Assembly: GCA_016939345.1 (NCBI GenBank)
Contig: JAFGHG010000055.1
Coordinates: forward strand, 1-7,283
DNA from: Candidatus Omnitrophota bacterium
GTDB taxonomy: Bacteria; Omnitrophota; Gorgyraeia; Duberdicusellales; 4484-171
Length of the DNA: 7,283 nucleotides
Direction of reading: 5' to 3'
Part shown: piece by piece, positions 1-6,777 of the stretch
How the letters are laid out: every line of letters starts with the position of its first letter
Position numbering within the stretch: position 1 is the stretch's first letter
Position numbers and translations under genes: made by a program
Notes under the pieces: generated by a model
What the model was told of the DNA's origin: nothing
Databases searched by the model: none
The model's input: the letters and a program-made list of their open reading frames with translations, nothing else

Positions 1-430
1 AAGAGACCTTATCAAGATGGTTTCGGCTTCCGAGGTAGGTGCAAGCATACCTTTGAAGATAGTCCGTGCGGGAAAACCTATGAATATACAGGTAAAAATC
101 GGCTCTACGCCGGCTGGACCCGAATCAATGTATGCTGTTAAGGATCAGGAAAAGCCCCAGGATACGGTAACCTTTAGAGGCATGACCGTAGATGATATAT
201 CCAGTCTGCATAAGAGCACATACCGGCTTAAATCCGATAATGGAGTGGTTATTATCGACATAGAAGCTAATTCAGTTGCTGATTTGAGCGGCCTTGTTCC
301 CGGAGATGTAATACTTAAAGTCGAAAACCAGACCATTGAAAACAAGAAGCAGTTTGATTCGGTTGTTTCCAAGATCAAAGGTAGCTGTCTTGTCAAGACG
401 AACCGAGGATATTTTGTTGTTAGAGAGTAG
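1..430 (+). CDS. HtrA/DegP-like serine protease, C-terminal PDZ part (5' truncated by window edge)
   Basis: The open frame runs in from the left edge (frame from base 2) and ends at TAG 428-430, giving about 142 residues. The first ~35 residues look like the last strands of a PDZ domain: an I-x-L-x-V-x-R-x-GK pattern around LKIVRAGKPMNIQVKIG. After a linker of about 18 residues comes a second PDZ domain, roughly from FRGMTVDDI to the end. It has the typical core 'GVVIIDIEANSVADLSGL', then PGDVILKVENQ, and a terminal strand ending GYFVVRE. Tandem C-terminal PDZ domains closing the protein are the layout of DegP/DegQ/HtrA proteases, which degrade or chaperone misfolded envelope proteins. The trypsin-like domain and catalytic His-Asp-Ser lie outside the window, so protease identity is inferred from PDZ architecture alone. 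Another PDZ protein (for example an RseP- or Ctp-type protease) is possible but fits less well. The ATG at 17 is internal. recX follows after 20 bases. Confidence 0.8.
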   Translation, partial: RDLIKMVSASEVGASIPLKIVRAGKPMNIQVKIGSTPAGPESMYAVKDQEKPQDTVTFRGMTVDDISSLHKSTYRLKSDNGVVIIDIEANSVADLSGLVPGDVILKVENQTIENKKQFDSVVSKIKGSCLVKTNRGYFVVRE

Positions 431-450
431 CCTGCCGAAAAGAGTTCTAG

Positions 451-906
451 GTGAAAGACCTTGATAAAGCCCTAAATTTTGCTTTTCTTCTTTTAAAATA
501 CAGGGCAAGAAGCATTAATGAGATGAAATCACGCCTTAAGGCAAAAGGTTATTCTTCAGCCTTGAGGGATAAGGTCATAGTCTATTTATTGGATTACAAT
601 TATCTTAATGATAAGGATTTTGCTGAATCTTATGTGAATTCAGCCCTGGACAAAGGATGGGGGCCTAGAAAGATAGATTATAAGCTTAAGACTCTGGGCA
701 TTGCTCAGGATTTGCGAAGTTCCACATTAGAAAATATAGATTGCAGCAGCAGGCTAAAAGAGATAGTATTAAATAAACTAAAATCCCTAAAAAAACGCAA
801 TCCTGACATCTCAAAAAAACTTTTATTTGAAAAAACAGCAAGATTTCTTGCGGCAAAAGGATTCAATTACCAGGATATCTATCTTAGCTTAAAGGACGTT
901 CTGTAA
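451..906 (+). CDS. recX: RecX family regulatory protein
   Basis: This 151-residue protein has the size and repeat pattern of RecX, which binds RecA filaments and modulates recombination and the SOS response in the cytoplasm. The N-terminal part shows the hallmark 'aL.lL.yRaRS..Em...L..KGY' (residues 7-34). It is followed by the strongest family signature, YLNDKDFAESYV (51-62), then G-W-GPRKI (69-75) and a LKTLGI (79-84) motif. The rest is made of charged helices expected for the second and third three-helix repeats, including FLAAKGF (132-138) near the end. The start is GTG at 451, placed just after the protease gene, with only a weak purine stretch (AAAGAG, about 438-444) upstream. alaS begins 28 bases downstream, matching the common recX-alaS adjacency. 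recA itself is not seen; the upstream neighbour is a PDZ protease instead. Confidence 0.9.
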   Translation: MKDLDKALNFAFLLLKYRARSINEMKSRLKAKGYSSALRDKVIVYLLDYNYLNDKDFAESYVNSALDKGWGPRKIDYKLKTLGIAQDLRSSTLENIDCSSRLKEIVLNKLKSLKKRNPDISKKLLFEKTARFLAAKGFNYQDIYLSLKDVL

Positions 907-934
907 TGATTTCACTCTATACCACACACTCTTG

Positions 935-3541
935 ATGAATACAAATATTTTAAGAAAAAAATATTTAGACTTTTTTAAATCAAGGAACCATGTTTATTTT
1001 GCTACTGATACTTTGGTTCCTGATGATGCCTCCCTGCTTTTTACATCCGCAGGCATGAACCAGTTCAAGCCCTATTTTTTGGGAGAAAAAAAAGGCATCA
1101 AGAGGGCTACTTCCTGCCAGAAATGTCTGCGCACAGGCGACATCGAGAGGGTAGGAAAGACAGCATATCACCATACCTTCTTTGAGATGCTGGGAAACTT
1201 TTCTTTTGGGGATTATTTTAAAAAAGAAGCTATTGAGTTGGCCTGGGAGTTTTTAACAAAAGAGCTGGGGATGAAAGAAGGAGATCTCTGGGTTTCAGTC
1301 TATAAAGACGATCAGGAGGCTTACGATATATGGAAAAATGCAGTCAAAGTGCCGGAAGCTAGAATTATCAGGCTGGGAGAAAATAGTAATTTCTGGCCGG
1401 CAAATGCTCCTTCCCTTGGGCCGGATGGGCCCTGCGGGCCCTGTTCCGAAATATTTTTTGACCAGGGCAGCGGCGTAGGCTGTAAGAAAGACAACTGTAA
1501 TCCTGATTGCAGCTGCGGTAGGTTTGTCGAGGTGTGGAACCTGGTTTTTACCCAGTTTAACAGGGTAGGAGAGAACAGATTAGAGCCTTTGCCTCAGAAG
1601 AATATTGATACCGGGATGGGGTTAGAGCGTATGGCCTGTGTATTACAGTCAAAACAATCGAATTTTGATATTGATATACTGAAGCCTCTTGTTGATGAGG
1701 TCTACGCTATATTAAAAGTTAAAAATAAAGACCAGCAGTCCAGGGAACTGGTCAATGCGATAGTGGATCATCTCCGGGCAGCTGCTTTTGCTGTGGCCGA
1801 CGGGGTTTACCCTTCCAACGAAGAGAGGGGATACGTTATAAGAAAAATTATACGCAAGGCTGTTTACAGCGCTAATCTTTTAGGCTATAAAAAGTCATTC
1901 GGTTATAAGCTGGTGCCTTTGCTCGGTGAACTTATGGGAGAATTTTATCCTGAGATTAAAGAAAAGGCCCAGGTGATAGAAAAAATAATAAAAGCTGAGG
2001 AAGATAAATTCCTTTCAACCCTTTTAGCCGGCCAGCAACAGCTAAAGGCAGAGCTGGAAAAAACAAAACAGGCTAAAAAAAATATTTTAGATGCTGGAAT
2101 ATTGTTCAGGCTCTATGATACTTTTGGTTTTCCTTTAGAATTAAGCAAAGATATCGCTCAAAAGCAGGGCATAAGCGTTGACCAGCAGGGTTTTGAAGAG
2201 CTTTTAAGAAAACAGCAGGAAAGATCAAGGAAACAGAGCATGTTTGATGAGAACATTTTCAGCAGTAAAGACTTTTCGGTATCTGAGGAAAGCGAGTTTG
2301 TCGGTTATGAGATAGATTATGTCAAAACTAAAGTGGTGCGGATATTTTCCGGCCAGGAGGAAGTATCGGGCTTATCCGCCGGAGAAGAAGGTATCATCGT
2401 CCTTAAAGAAACCCCGTTTTATCCTGAGAGCGGAGGCCAGCTTGCTGATACCGGAGCGATCTTTAACAATAACGGAGAATTCAGCGTTGAGAAGGCTTTT
2501 AGAATAGGCAAAACAATTCTTCATAAAGGCAGGGTCCTTTGCGGAAAAATCGAAAAGGATATTTTTGAGGTAAGCATCAACACCTCCAGAAGAAGAGCCT
2601 TGGCCCGGGCTCATACCGCAACCCACCTTCTTCAGTCAGCTTTGCGTAAAGTTTTGGGCGAACATGTTGCACAGCAAGGTTCCCTTGTCGACGAAGACAG
2701 ATTTCGTTTTGATTTCACACACCTAAAGGCCTTGACTTCAGATGAGATCGAAAAAATAGAAGACATGGTCAACGGTTATATACTCGAAGCTGATAAAGTA
2801 AATAAAGAGGTACTTACTTTGGAAGAAGCTAAAAAAAGAGGAGCACTGGCTTTTTTTAAGGATAAGTACAGCAATGAGGTTAGGGTTGTATCAATAGCTG
2901 GTTACAGCATGGAGCTCTGCGGCGGTACGCATCTTGATAATACTTCTCAGGCCGGAAGTTTCTTTATTGAATCGGAATCTTCGATAGCCAGCGGCATAAG
3001 GCGCATTGAGGCGGTTGTCGGGTATAAGGCTTATTTAGCCTCTAAAGAAATACGGAAAGCAGAAGATTTAATAAAAGAAAAGCTTAAAGCCAAGGATGTC
3101 TTTACCGCAGTAGATGGTTTAAAACTTAGAGCAGATTCTTTAGCCGCCGAGTTAGAAGCTCAGAAGAAAAAAAATCTTTTTTCTGAAATTGGCCAGATAA
3201 GAGAAAATATAAAAAAAATAAGCCAGTTTTCCTTTTTAGTTTTTGAAATACCCGGTCAGGATTATGATGCCCTTCTTTCTTTGAGTGATGAAATCAAGCG
3301 TAAAGAAGAGAGGATTTTTATTTTTCTCACTTCAAAATCGGATAGAGATATTTTTATTTGCAGCGCAAGCGATGTTCTGGTAAAAAAGGGTTTTAGCTGC
3401 AAAAAATTTATCAATGACTACAGAAAAGATTTGGGATTGCGCGGAGGAGGAAGAGAGAATTCTGCCCAGGGAGTGATAGAGGAAAGAGGCGATGATTTCT
3501 TTCAGAAATTGGAGGAATATTTCAAAGAGTCTGTAAGTTGA
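935..3541 (+). CDS. alaS: Alanyl-tRNA synthetase (AlaRS)
   Basis: At 868 residues this is a full-length bacterial AlaRS, which charges tRNA-Ala and clears mischarged Ser/Gly-tRNA-Ala. The class II catalytic core is clear: LLFTSAGMNQFK near residues 34-45, HHTFFEMLGNFSFGDYF at 79-95, GPCGPCSE at 165-172, WNLVFTQFNR at about 201-210, and DTGMGLERM (motif 3 region) at 225-233. The editing domain carries both zinc-type signatures, HTATH (560-564) and CGGTH (662-666). A charged, probably coiled-coil stretch (about 705-755) leads to the C-Ala domain, with its GLRGGGRENSAQG motif near 834-846. A loop with four cysteines (183, 188, 192, 194) sits between GPCGPCSE and WNLVF. I chose ATG 935 over the overlapping TTG at 932 because it aligns with the usual N-terminus (...YLDFFKSRNH). 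No Shine-Dalgarno sequence precedes it. No frameshift is seen and all catalytic and editing motifs are present. Confidence 0.98.
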   Translation: MNTNILRKKYLDFFKSRNHVYFATDTLVPDDASLLFTSAGMNQFKPYFLGEKKGIKRATSCQKCLRTGDIERVGKTAYHHTFFEMLGNFSFGDYFKKEAIELAWEFLTKELGMKEGDLWVSVYKDDQEAYDIWKNAVKVPEARIIRLGENSNFWPANAPSLGPDGPCGPCSEIFFDQGSGVGCKKDNCNPDCSCGRFVEVWNLVFTQFNRVGENRLEPLPQKNIDTGMGLERMACVLQSKQSNFDIDILKPLVDEVYAILKVKNKDQQSRELVNAIVDHLRAAAFAVADGVYPSNEERGYVIRKIIRKAVYSANLLGYKKSFGYKLVPLLGELMGEFYPEIKEKAQVIEKIIKAEEDKFLSTLLAGQQQLKAELEKTKQAKKNILDAGILFRLYDTFGFPLELSKDIAQKQGISVDQQGFEELLRKQQERSRKQSMFDENIFSSKDFSVSEESEFVGYEIDYVKTKVVRIFSGQEEVSGLSAGEEGIIVLKETPFYPESGGQLADTGAIFNNNGEFSVEKAFRIGKTILHKGRVLCGKIEKDIFEVSINTSRRRALARAHTATHLLQSALRKVLGEHVAQQGSLVDEDRFRFDFTHLKALTSDEIEKIEDMVNGYILEADKVNKEVLTLEEAKKRGALAFFKDKYSNEVRVVSIAGYSMELCGGTHLDNTSQAGSFFIESESSIASGIRRIEAVVGYKAYLASKEIRKAEDLIKEKLKAKDVFTAVDGLKLRADSLAAELEAQKKKNLFSEIGQIRENIKKISQFSFLVFEIPGQDYDALLSLSDEIKRKEERIFIFLTSKSDRDIFICSASDVLVKKGFSCKKFINDYRKDLGLRGGGRENSAQGVIEERGDDFFQKLEEYFKESVS

Positions 3542-3562
3542 ATTTGAAGTAGTGTGACGAAA

Positions 3563-4777
3563 ATGAGAGTAGTAAGAAATATTGACAGCCTTGAAAAGAT
3601 ATTAGGCAAAAACCGTCAGCGCAAAAATAAGATAGGAGAGAAAGTCTCTAAAATAATTAAGAAAGTAGCTGAATTCGGAGATAGTGCCTTAGTCGAATAC
3701 ACCAAGAGGTTTGATAAGGTTAAAATTTCTCCCAAGGAGTTAAGGATAAGCGAATCCCAGATCAGTGCAGCTTTTAACGAACTTGATTCGTCTCTGATAT
3801 CTGCTTTTAAGCTGGCTATTGATAACGTAACTAAGTTTTATAAGCGCCAGATACCGAAGAATACAAGGATAAAACAAAGCAATGGAAAAGTGCTGATAAG
3901 CCGTTACGTTGCTTTAGAGAGGGTGGGGGTTTATGTTCCTGCCGGCACAGCACCCCTTGTTTCTTCAGTATACATGTCAGTGATACCGGCTCTGGTCGCC
4001 GGCGTGAAAGAGGTTGTCCTGGCTTCGCCTCCTTGCAGAGACAACTCCATAAACCCTTTTATTCTGGCAATAGCATCACTGCTTAAAATAAAGGAAATAT
4101 ACAGAATAGGAGGAGCTCAGGCTGTTGCTGCTTTTGCCTGCGGGACCAAGACCATAAAGCGTGTGGATAAAATCGTCGGTCCGGGAAATGATTTCGTTAC
4201 TGAAGCAAAACGTCAGCTCTTTGGCAAAGTAGATATCGACATGCTTGCCGGGCCTTCAGAAGTTGTTATTTTAGCTTCAAAAGACGCTAACCCCGAATAT
4301 ATCACCGCCGATCTTGAATCGCAGATCGAACATCACGGGGGACTGGGGATTTTAGTCACTAATTCAAAAAAAATAATCAGGGAGGTAAGGATGAAAAAGA
4401 TACCCGGCCTTGCCTTAAGAGTGAAAAACCTTGAAGCCGGCTGTGAGGTCGTAAATAAGATAGCACCTGAGCATCTTGAGATATTGACCAAAAAGCCGGC
4501 ATCATTGCTTAAGAAGATAAAAAATGCCGGAGCGATTTTCCTCGGTGATTATACACCTGTTGCTTTAGGCGATTATACTGCCGGGCCAAGCCATGTCCTG
4601 CCTACAGCCGGAACCAGCAGGTTTTTTTCCTGTCTTTCGGTAAAAGATTTTCTGAAAGAAGTCCACATTATAAGTTACACAAAGAAGGCCTTACAGGAGG
4701 AAGCTGAGGTGTTGGAGAAAATAGCCAATTTAGAAGGAATGAACAAGCACATAGAAAGCGTCAAGAAGAGACTTTAA
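3563..4777 (+). CDS. hisD: Histidinol dehydrogenase
   Basis: HisD performs the last two steps of histidine synthesis: a two-stage NAD-dependent oxidation of L-histidinol through histidinal, using one Zn ion. Counting from ATG 3563 (404 residues), the family features are VGVYVPAG (about 121-128), IGGAQAVAAFACGT (about 182-195), VGPGND (about 205-210) and the signature beginning DMLAGPSEV (226-234). The Zn and catalytic residues expected from E. coli are all present: Q254 and H257 in SQIEH, E303-H304 in APEHLE, D337 in GDYTAGPSHVLPT, and H396 near the C-terminus. The protein is shorter than the usual ~430 residues. The gap between the SQxEH and PEHL motifs is about 18 residues smaller than in E. 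coli, suggesting a lost surface helix. An in-frame GTG at 3554 would add three residues and is an equally possible start, since neither has a strong ribosome binding site. It lies 12-21 bases after alaS and 20 before hisB. Confidence 0.95.
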   Translation: MRVVRNIDSLEKILGKNRQRKNKIGEKVSKIIKKVAEFGDSALVEYTKRFDKVKISPKELRISESQISAAFNELDSSLISAFKLAIDNVTKFYKRQIPKNTRIKQSNGKVLISRYVALERVGVYVPAGTAPLVSSVYMSVIPALVAGVKEVVLASPPCRDNSINPFILAIASLLKIKEIYRIGGAQAVAAFACGTKTIKRVDKIVGPGNDFVTEAKRQLFGKVDIDMLAGPSEVVILASKDANPEYITADLESQIEHHGGLGILVTNSKKIIREVRMKKIPGLALRVKNLEAGCEVVNKIAPEHLEILTKKPASLLKKIKNAGAIFLGDYTPVALGDYTAGPSHVLPTAGTSRFFSCLSVKDFLKEVHIISYTKKALQEEAEVLEKIANLEGMNKHIESVKKRL

Positions 4778-4788
4778 TTAGCTAAAAT

Positions 4789-4792
4789 GGAG
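4789..4792 (+). promoter_or_regulatory. hisB: Ribosome binding site of hisB
   Basis: GGAG ends five bases before the ATG at 4798, in the 20-base gap after hisD. It is the only convincing Shine-Dalgarno site inside the recX-to-hisA unit and fixes the hisB start. Confidence 0.7.
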
Positions 4793-4797
4793 TTTTT

Positions 4798-5415
4798 ATG
4801 AGGAAAGCAAACATAAGAAGAAAGACCAATGAGGTTGATATTCAGGGCTCGCTTAATATCGATGGAGAAGGCAAGGCCCAGATCAGCACCGGATTCGAAC
4901 CTTTAAACCACCTGCTTACCTTGTTTTCTTTTCACGGGTTATTTGATCTTTCCTTGACAGCCAGCGGAGACCTGCAGCATCACATTATCGAGGATGTAGG
5001 TATTGCAGTAGGTAAAGCTTTTAAGCAGGCCCTGGGTGATAAATCAGGTATTAATCGCTACGGTTCTTTTTCAGCCACTATGGATAAGGTAGTGGTAGAG
5101 GCTGATGTTGACATAAGCGGAAGGCCCAGCCTTCATCAGGAGATAACCGCCGGCAATCCCAAAGCGGTGCAGACAATACTGAAGAATGAGGCTTTTGATG
5201 ATACTAATTTTACCGCTAAAGATGCTTTGGAGTTTCTGGAGGCTTTCTTGCAGCATGCAGGCATCAGTCTGGTTTATATTATAAAGTCTGCAGAAGGAGA
5301 TTTGCACCACCTGCTAGAGGCTTTGTTTAAAGCAATGGGCAAGGCTTTGGACCAGGCTACTCAAACTGACCCCCGCCGCAAAGGCGTACCCTCGACAAAG
5401 GGGATCATTGATTAA
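4798..5415 (+). CDS. hisB: Imidazoleglycerol-phosphate dehydratase-like protein, divergent active site
   Basis: The 205-residue protein is recognisable as monofunctional HisB, the Mn-dependent enzyme that dehydrates imidazoleglycerol phosphate to imidazoleacetol phosphate. Conserved blocks in order are the N-terminal RRKTNEVDI with E12, LNIDGEGKAQISTG (19-32), H38 in LNHLL, HHIIEDVGIAVG (61-72), GINRYG (84-89), DISGRP (105-110), a second HH..E (H170, H171, E174) with K178, and the C-terminal GVPSTKG (196-202). Several normally strict positions differ. FLDHML reads PLNHLL. The spacer in GDL..D.HHT.ED is three residues shorter (GDLQHHIIED). PMDE reads TMDK. The lone His usually in a T/N-LH strand is Val159 or Tyr160. 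About ten extra residues follow SGRP. No HisB-N phosphatase domain is attached. It is placed by family pattern and by its neighbours hisD, hisH and hisA. The ATG has a GGAG site five bases upstream. Full activity is uncertain. Confidence 0.88.
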   Translation: MRKANIRRKTNEVDIQGSLNIDGEGKAQISTGFEPLNHLLTLFSFHGLFDLSLTASGDLQHHIIEDVGIAVGKAFKQALGDKSGINRYGSFSATMDKVVVEADVDISGRPSLHQEITAGNPKAVQTILKNEAFDDTNFTAKDALEFLEAFLQHAGISLVYIIKSAEGDLHHLLEALFKAMGKALDQATQTDPRRKGVPSTKGIID

Positions 5416-5418
5416 AAT

Positions 5419-6042
5419 ATGATTGTAATAGTAGATTACGGAATGGGAAATTTAAAGAGTGTTGAAAACTCTGCCCGGCTCTTGGGCTTCGATACTAAAA
5501 TAAGCTCTTCGCCCCAGGCCGTTAAAAGAGCGAAAAAGATAATTTTTCCCGGTGTAGGGCATTTTGCCCGGGCAGTTAAAGAGCTTAAGAAAAGAAAGCT
5601 TTACCCGGTTTTAAAGGAAAAAATCCAGCAAGGCACTCCTTTTTTGGGAATCTGCCTGGGTATGCAGGTGTTGTTTGAGGAGAGCCAGGAAGCGCCGGGA
5701 TTTAGGGGTTTGGGATTGATCAAAGGCACAGTGAAAAGATTCAACTCCCAGAAATTAATCATTCCTCACATGGGATGGAACCAGATTAGGGTTAAGGGTT
5801 TGGGGGTTGGGGATAAGGGTAATAGGCTTTTTCAGGGGATAGATGATGGAAGTTTCTTTTATTTTGTCCATTCTTATTATTGCGCACCAAAAGAAAAAGA
5901 CGTAATCCTGACTACTACTGATTACGGACTTGAGTTTGCCTCAAGCATACACAAAGACAATATCTGGGCCGTACAGTTTCATGCAGAGAAGAGCCAGAAT
6001 TTGGGTTTGAAGCTTTTTAATAATTTTCTTAAAAACTGCTGA
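5419..6042 (+). CDS. hisH: Imidazole glycerol phosphate synthase, glutamine amidotransferase subunit
   Basis: HisH is the class I glutaminase subunit of IGP synthase. It releases ammonia from glutamine and passes it through the HisF barrel, which makes imidazoleglycerol phosphate and AICAR. At 207 residues it has the normal length. Visible features are the N-terminal IVDYGMGNLKSVENS (about 4-18), the oxyanion region FPGVGHF (43-49), the nucleophile C79 in GICLGMQVLFEE, PHMGWN (116-121), VHSYY (150-154), and the rest of the triad H188 and E190 in AVQFHAEKSQ. The triad is intact, so the enzyme should be active if HisF is supplied. hisF is not in this window. The ATG lies three bases after the hisB stop and 1 base separates the HisH stop from hisA, suggesting translational coupling, since no clear ribosome binding site is seen. 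A G-rich variable loop (about residues 124-134) is encoded by a G-quadruplex-like stretch. Confidence 0.96.
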   Translation: MIVIVDYGMGNLKSVENSARLLGFDTKISSSPQAVKRAKKIIFPGVGHFARAVKELKKRKLYPVLKEKIQQGTPFLGICLGMQVLFEESQEAPGFRGLGLIKGTVKRFNSQKLIIPHMGWNQIRVKGLGVGDKGNRLFQGIDDGSFFYFVHSYYCAPKEKDVILTTTDYGLEFASSIHKDNIWAVQFHAEKSQNLGLKLFNNFLKNC

Positions 6043-6043
6043 A

Positions 6044-6754
6044 ATGGTAATAATTCCAGCGATTGATTTATATCAGGGCAATGTCGTGCGTCTTAGGCGC
6101 GGCGATCCTGCTCAGTCTAAGGTTTATAACAGCGACCCTGTGGCTGCGGCAAAGGATTGGGAATCCCAAGGCGCCCAGCTGCTGCATTTGGTAGATTTAT
6201 CAGCAGCCTTTGAGCAGGCAGATAACCTTTCAATAATCAAAGATATACTTTCAGCCGTGAAGGTCAAGGTGCAGGTTGGAGGAGGCATAAGGGATTCTCG
6301 TAAGGCCGGCCAGCTCATCTCGTTAGGAGCCGAGAGAGTTATTGTCGGGACCAGGAGCATAGAGGAAAATTTTTTAGACGAGTTAATAAAATCAATAGGT
6401 CCTGAAAAGTTAGCAGTAGGGGTGGACGTAATAGATAATTGTCTGGCTGTCAAAGGGTGGAAAGAAAAAACAGAATTAAATGCTTATGAGTTTATTTCTA
6501 AGTTATCAGATAAAGGCATTCGCTGGATAGTTTACACCGACATATCCCGCGACGGCATGCTTAGCGGTATAGATTTTGAGCAGTATAATCAGCTATCCAG
6601 ATTCAGCCAATTAAAAATAATCGCTTCAGGCGGGGTTTCTAACCTTGATGATGTAAGACAGCTAAAAATTAAAGTTCCTTTCATATGGGGGGTGATATCC
6701 GGCAAAGCCTTATATGAAGGCATGTTGGATTTAAAACAAGCATCGCAAATCTAA
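6044..6754 (+). CDS. hisA: Phosphoribosylformimino-AICAR-ribotide isomerase (ProFAR isomerase)
   Basis: HisA performs the Amadori-type isomerisation of ProFAR to PRFAR, the substrate of HisHF. The 236 residues make a single (beta/alpha)8 barrel of usual length. The N-terminal IPAIDLYQGNVVRL carries the catalytic base D8. The first phosphate-binding loop is VQVGGGIRD (76-84), followed by LGAERVIVGT (94-103). The general acid region is GVDVIDN with D128, followed by the VKGW motif (W139). YTDISRDGMLSG (164-175) is the second-half counterpart, and ASGGV (194-198) is the second phosphate loop. The two-fold half-barrel repeat is apparent. The DxxD/W pattern favours HisA over HisF, and over PriA since trpF-related features cannot be shown. 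It is the last gene of the unit: a terminator hairpin begins inside its TAA stop. The start ATG follows the hisH stop by one base and has no obvious Shine-Dalgarno site. Confidence 0.96.
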   Translation: MVIIPAIDLYQGNVVRLRRGDPAQSKVYNSDPVAAAKDWESQGAQLLHLVDLSAAFEQADNLSIIKDILSAVKVKVQVGGGIRDSRKAGQLISLGAERVIVGTRSIEENFLDELIKSIGPEKLAVGVDVIDNCLAVKGWKEKTELNAYEFISKLSDKGIRWIVYTDISRDGMLSGIDFEQYNQLSRFSQLKIIASGGVSNLDDVRQLKIKVPFIWGVISGKALYEGMLDLKQASQI

Positions 6755-6776
6755 AGGCCTGAATTGCCTTTTTTTT
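6753..6776 (+). terminator. Intrinsic terminator after hisA, overlapping its stop codon
   Basis: AAAGGC (6753-6758) pairs with GCCTTT (6766-6771) around a 7-base loop CTGAATT. The right arm merges into a run of eight T (6769-6776). The hairpin uses the last two bases of the hisA TAA, so no spare sequence separates gene end and terminator. It closes the transcription unit and insulates it from the rplM promoter, whose -35 box starts two bases after the T run. The stem is short (6 bp, half of it A-U), so readthrough is plausible. Confidence 0.8.
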
Positions 6777-6777
6777 G

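Noticed and set aside
145..508. Two overlapping minus-strand open frames (145-396 and 272-508)
   Set aside because: They lie opposite the PDZ and recX coding sequence, have no recognisable domains or ribosome sites, and the + strand frames show clear family motifs.
1418..1442. Closely spaced GGGCC/GGGCCC palindromes in alaS
   Set aside because: They encode the conserved GPDGPCGPC core of AlaRS, so Gly-Pro codons explain the repeat.
2319..2626. Alternative frames on both strands within alaS
   Set aside because: They fall wholly inside the intact AlaRS frame spanning its middle and editing domains, and their translations look like nothing known.
3542..3562. Possible promoter or terminator between alaS and hisD
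   Set aside because: The gap is about 20 bases with no hairpin, T run or promoter boxes.
6124..6453. 109-residue minus-strand open frame opposite hisA
   Set aside because: The + strand encodes well-conserved HisA motifs here. The antisense frame is a by-product of its codon use and has no start signals.
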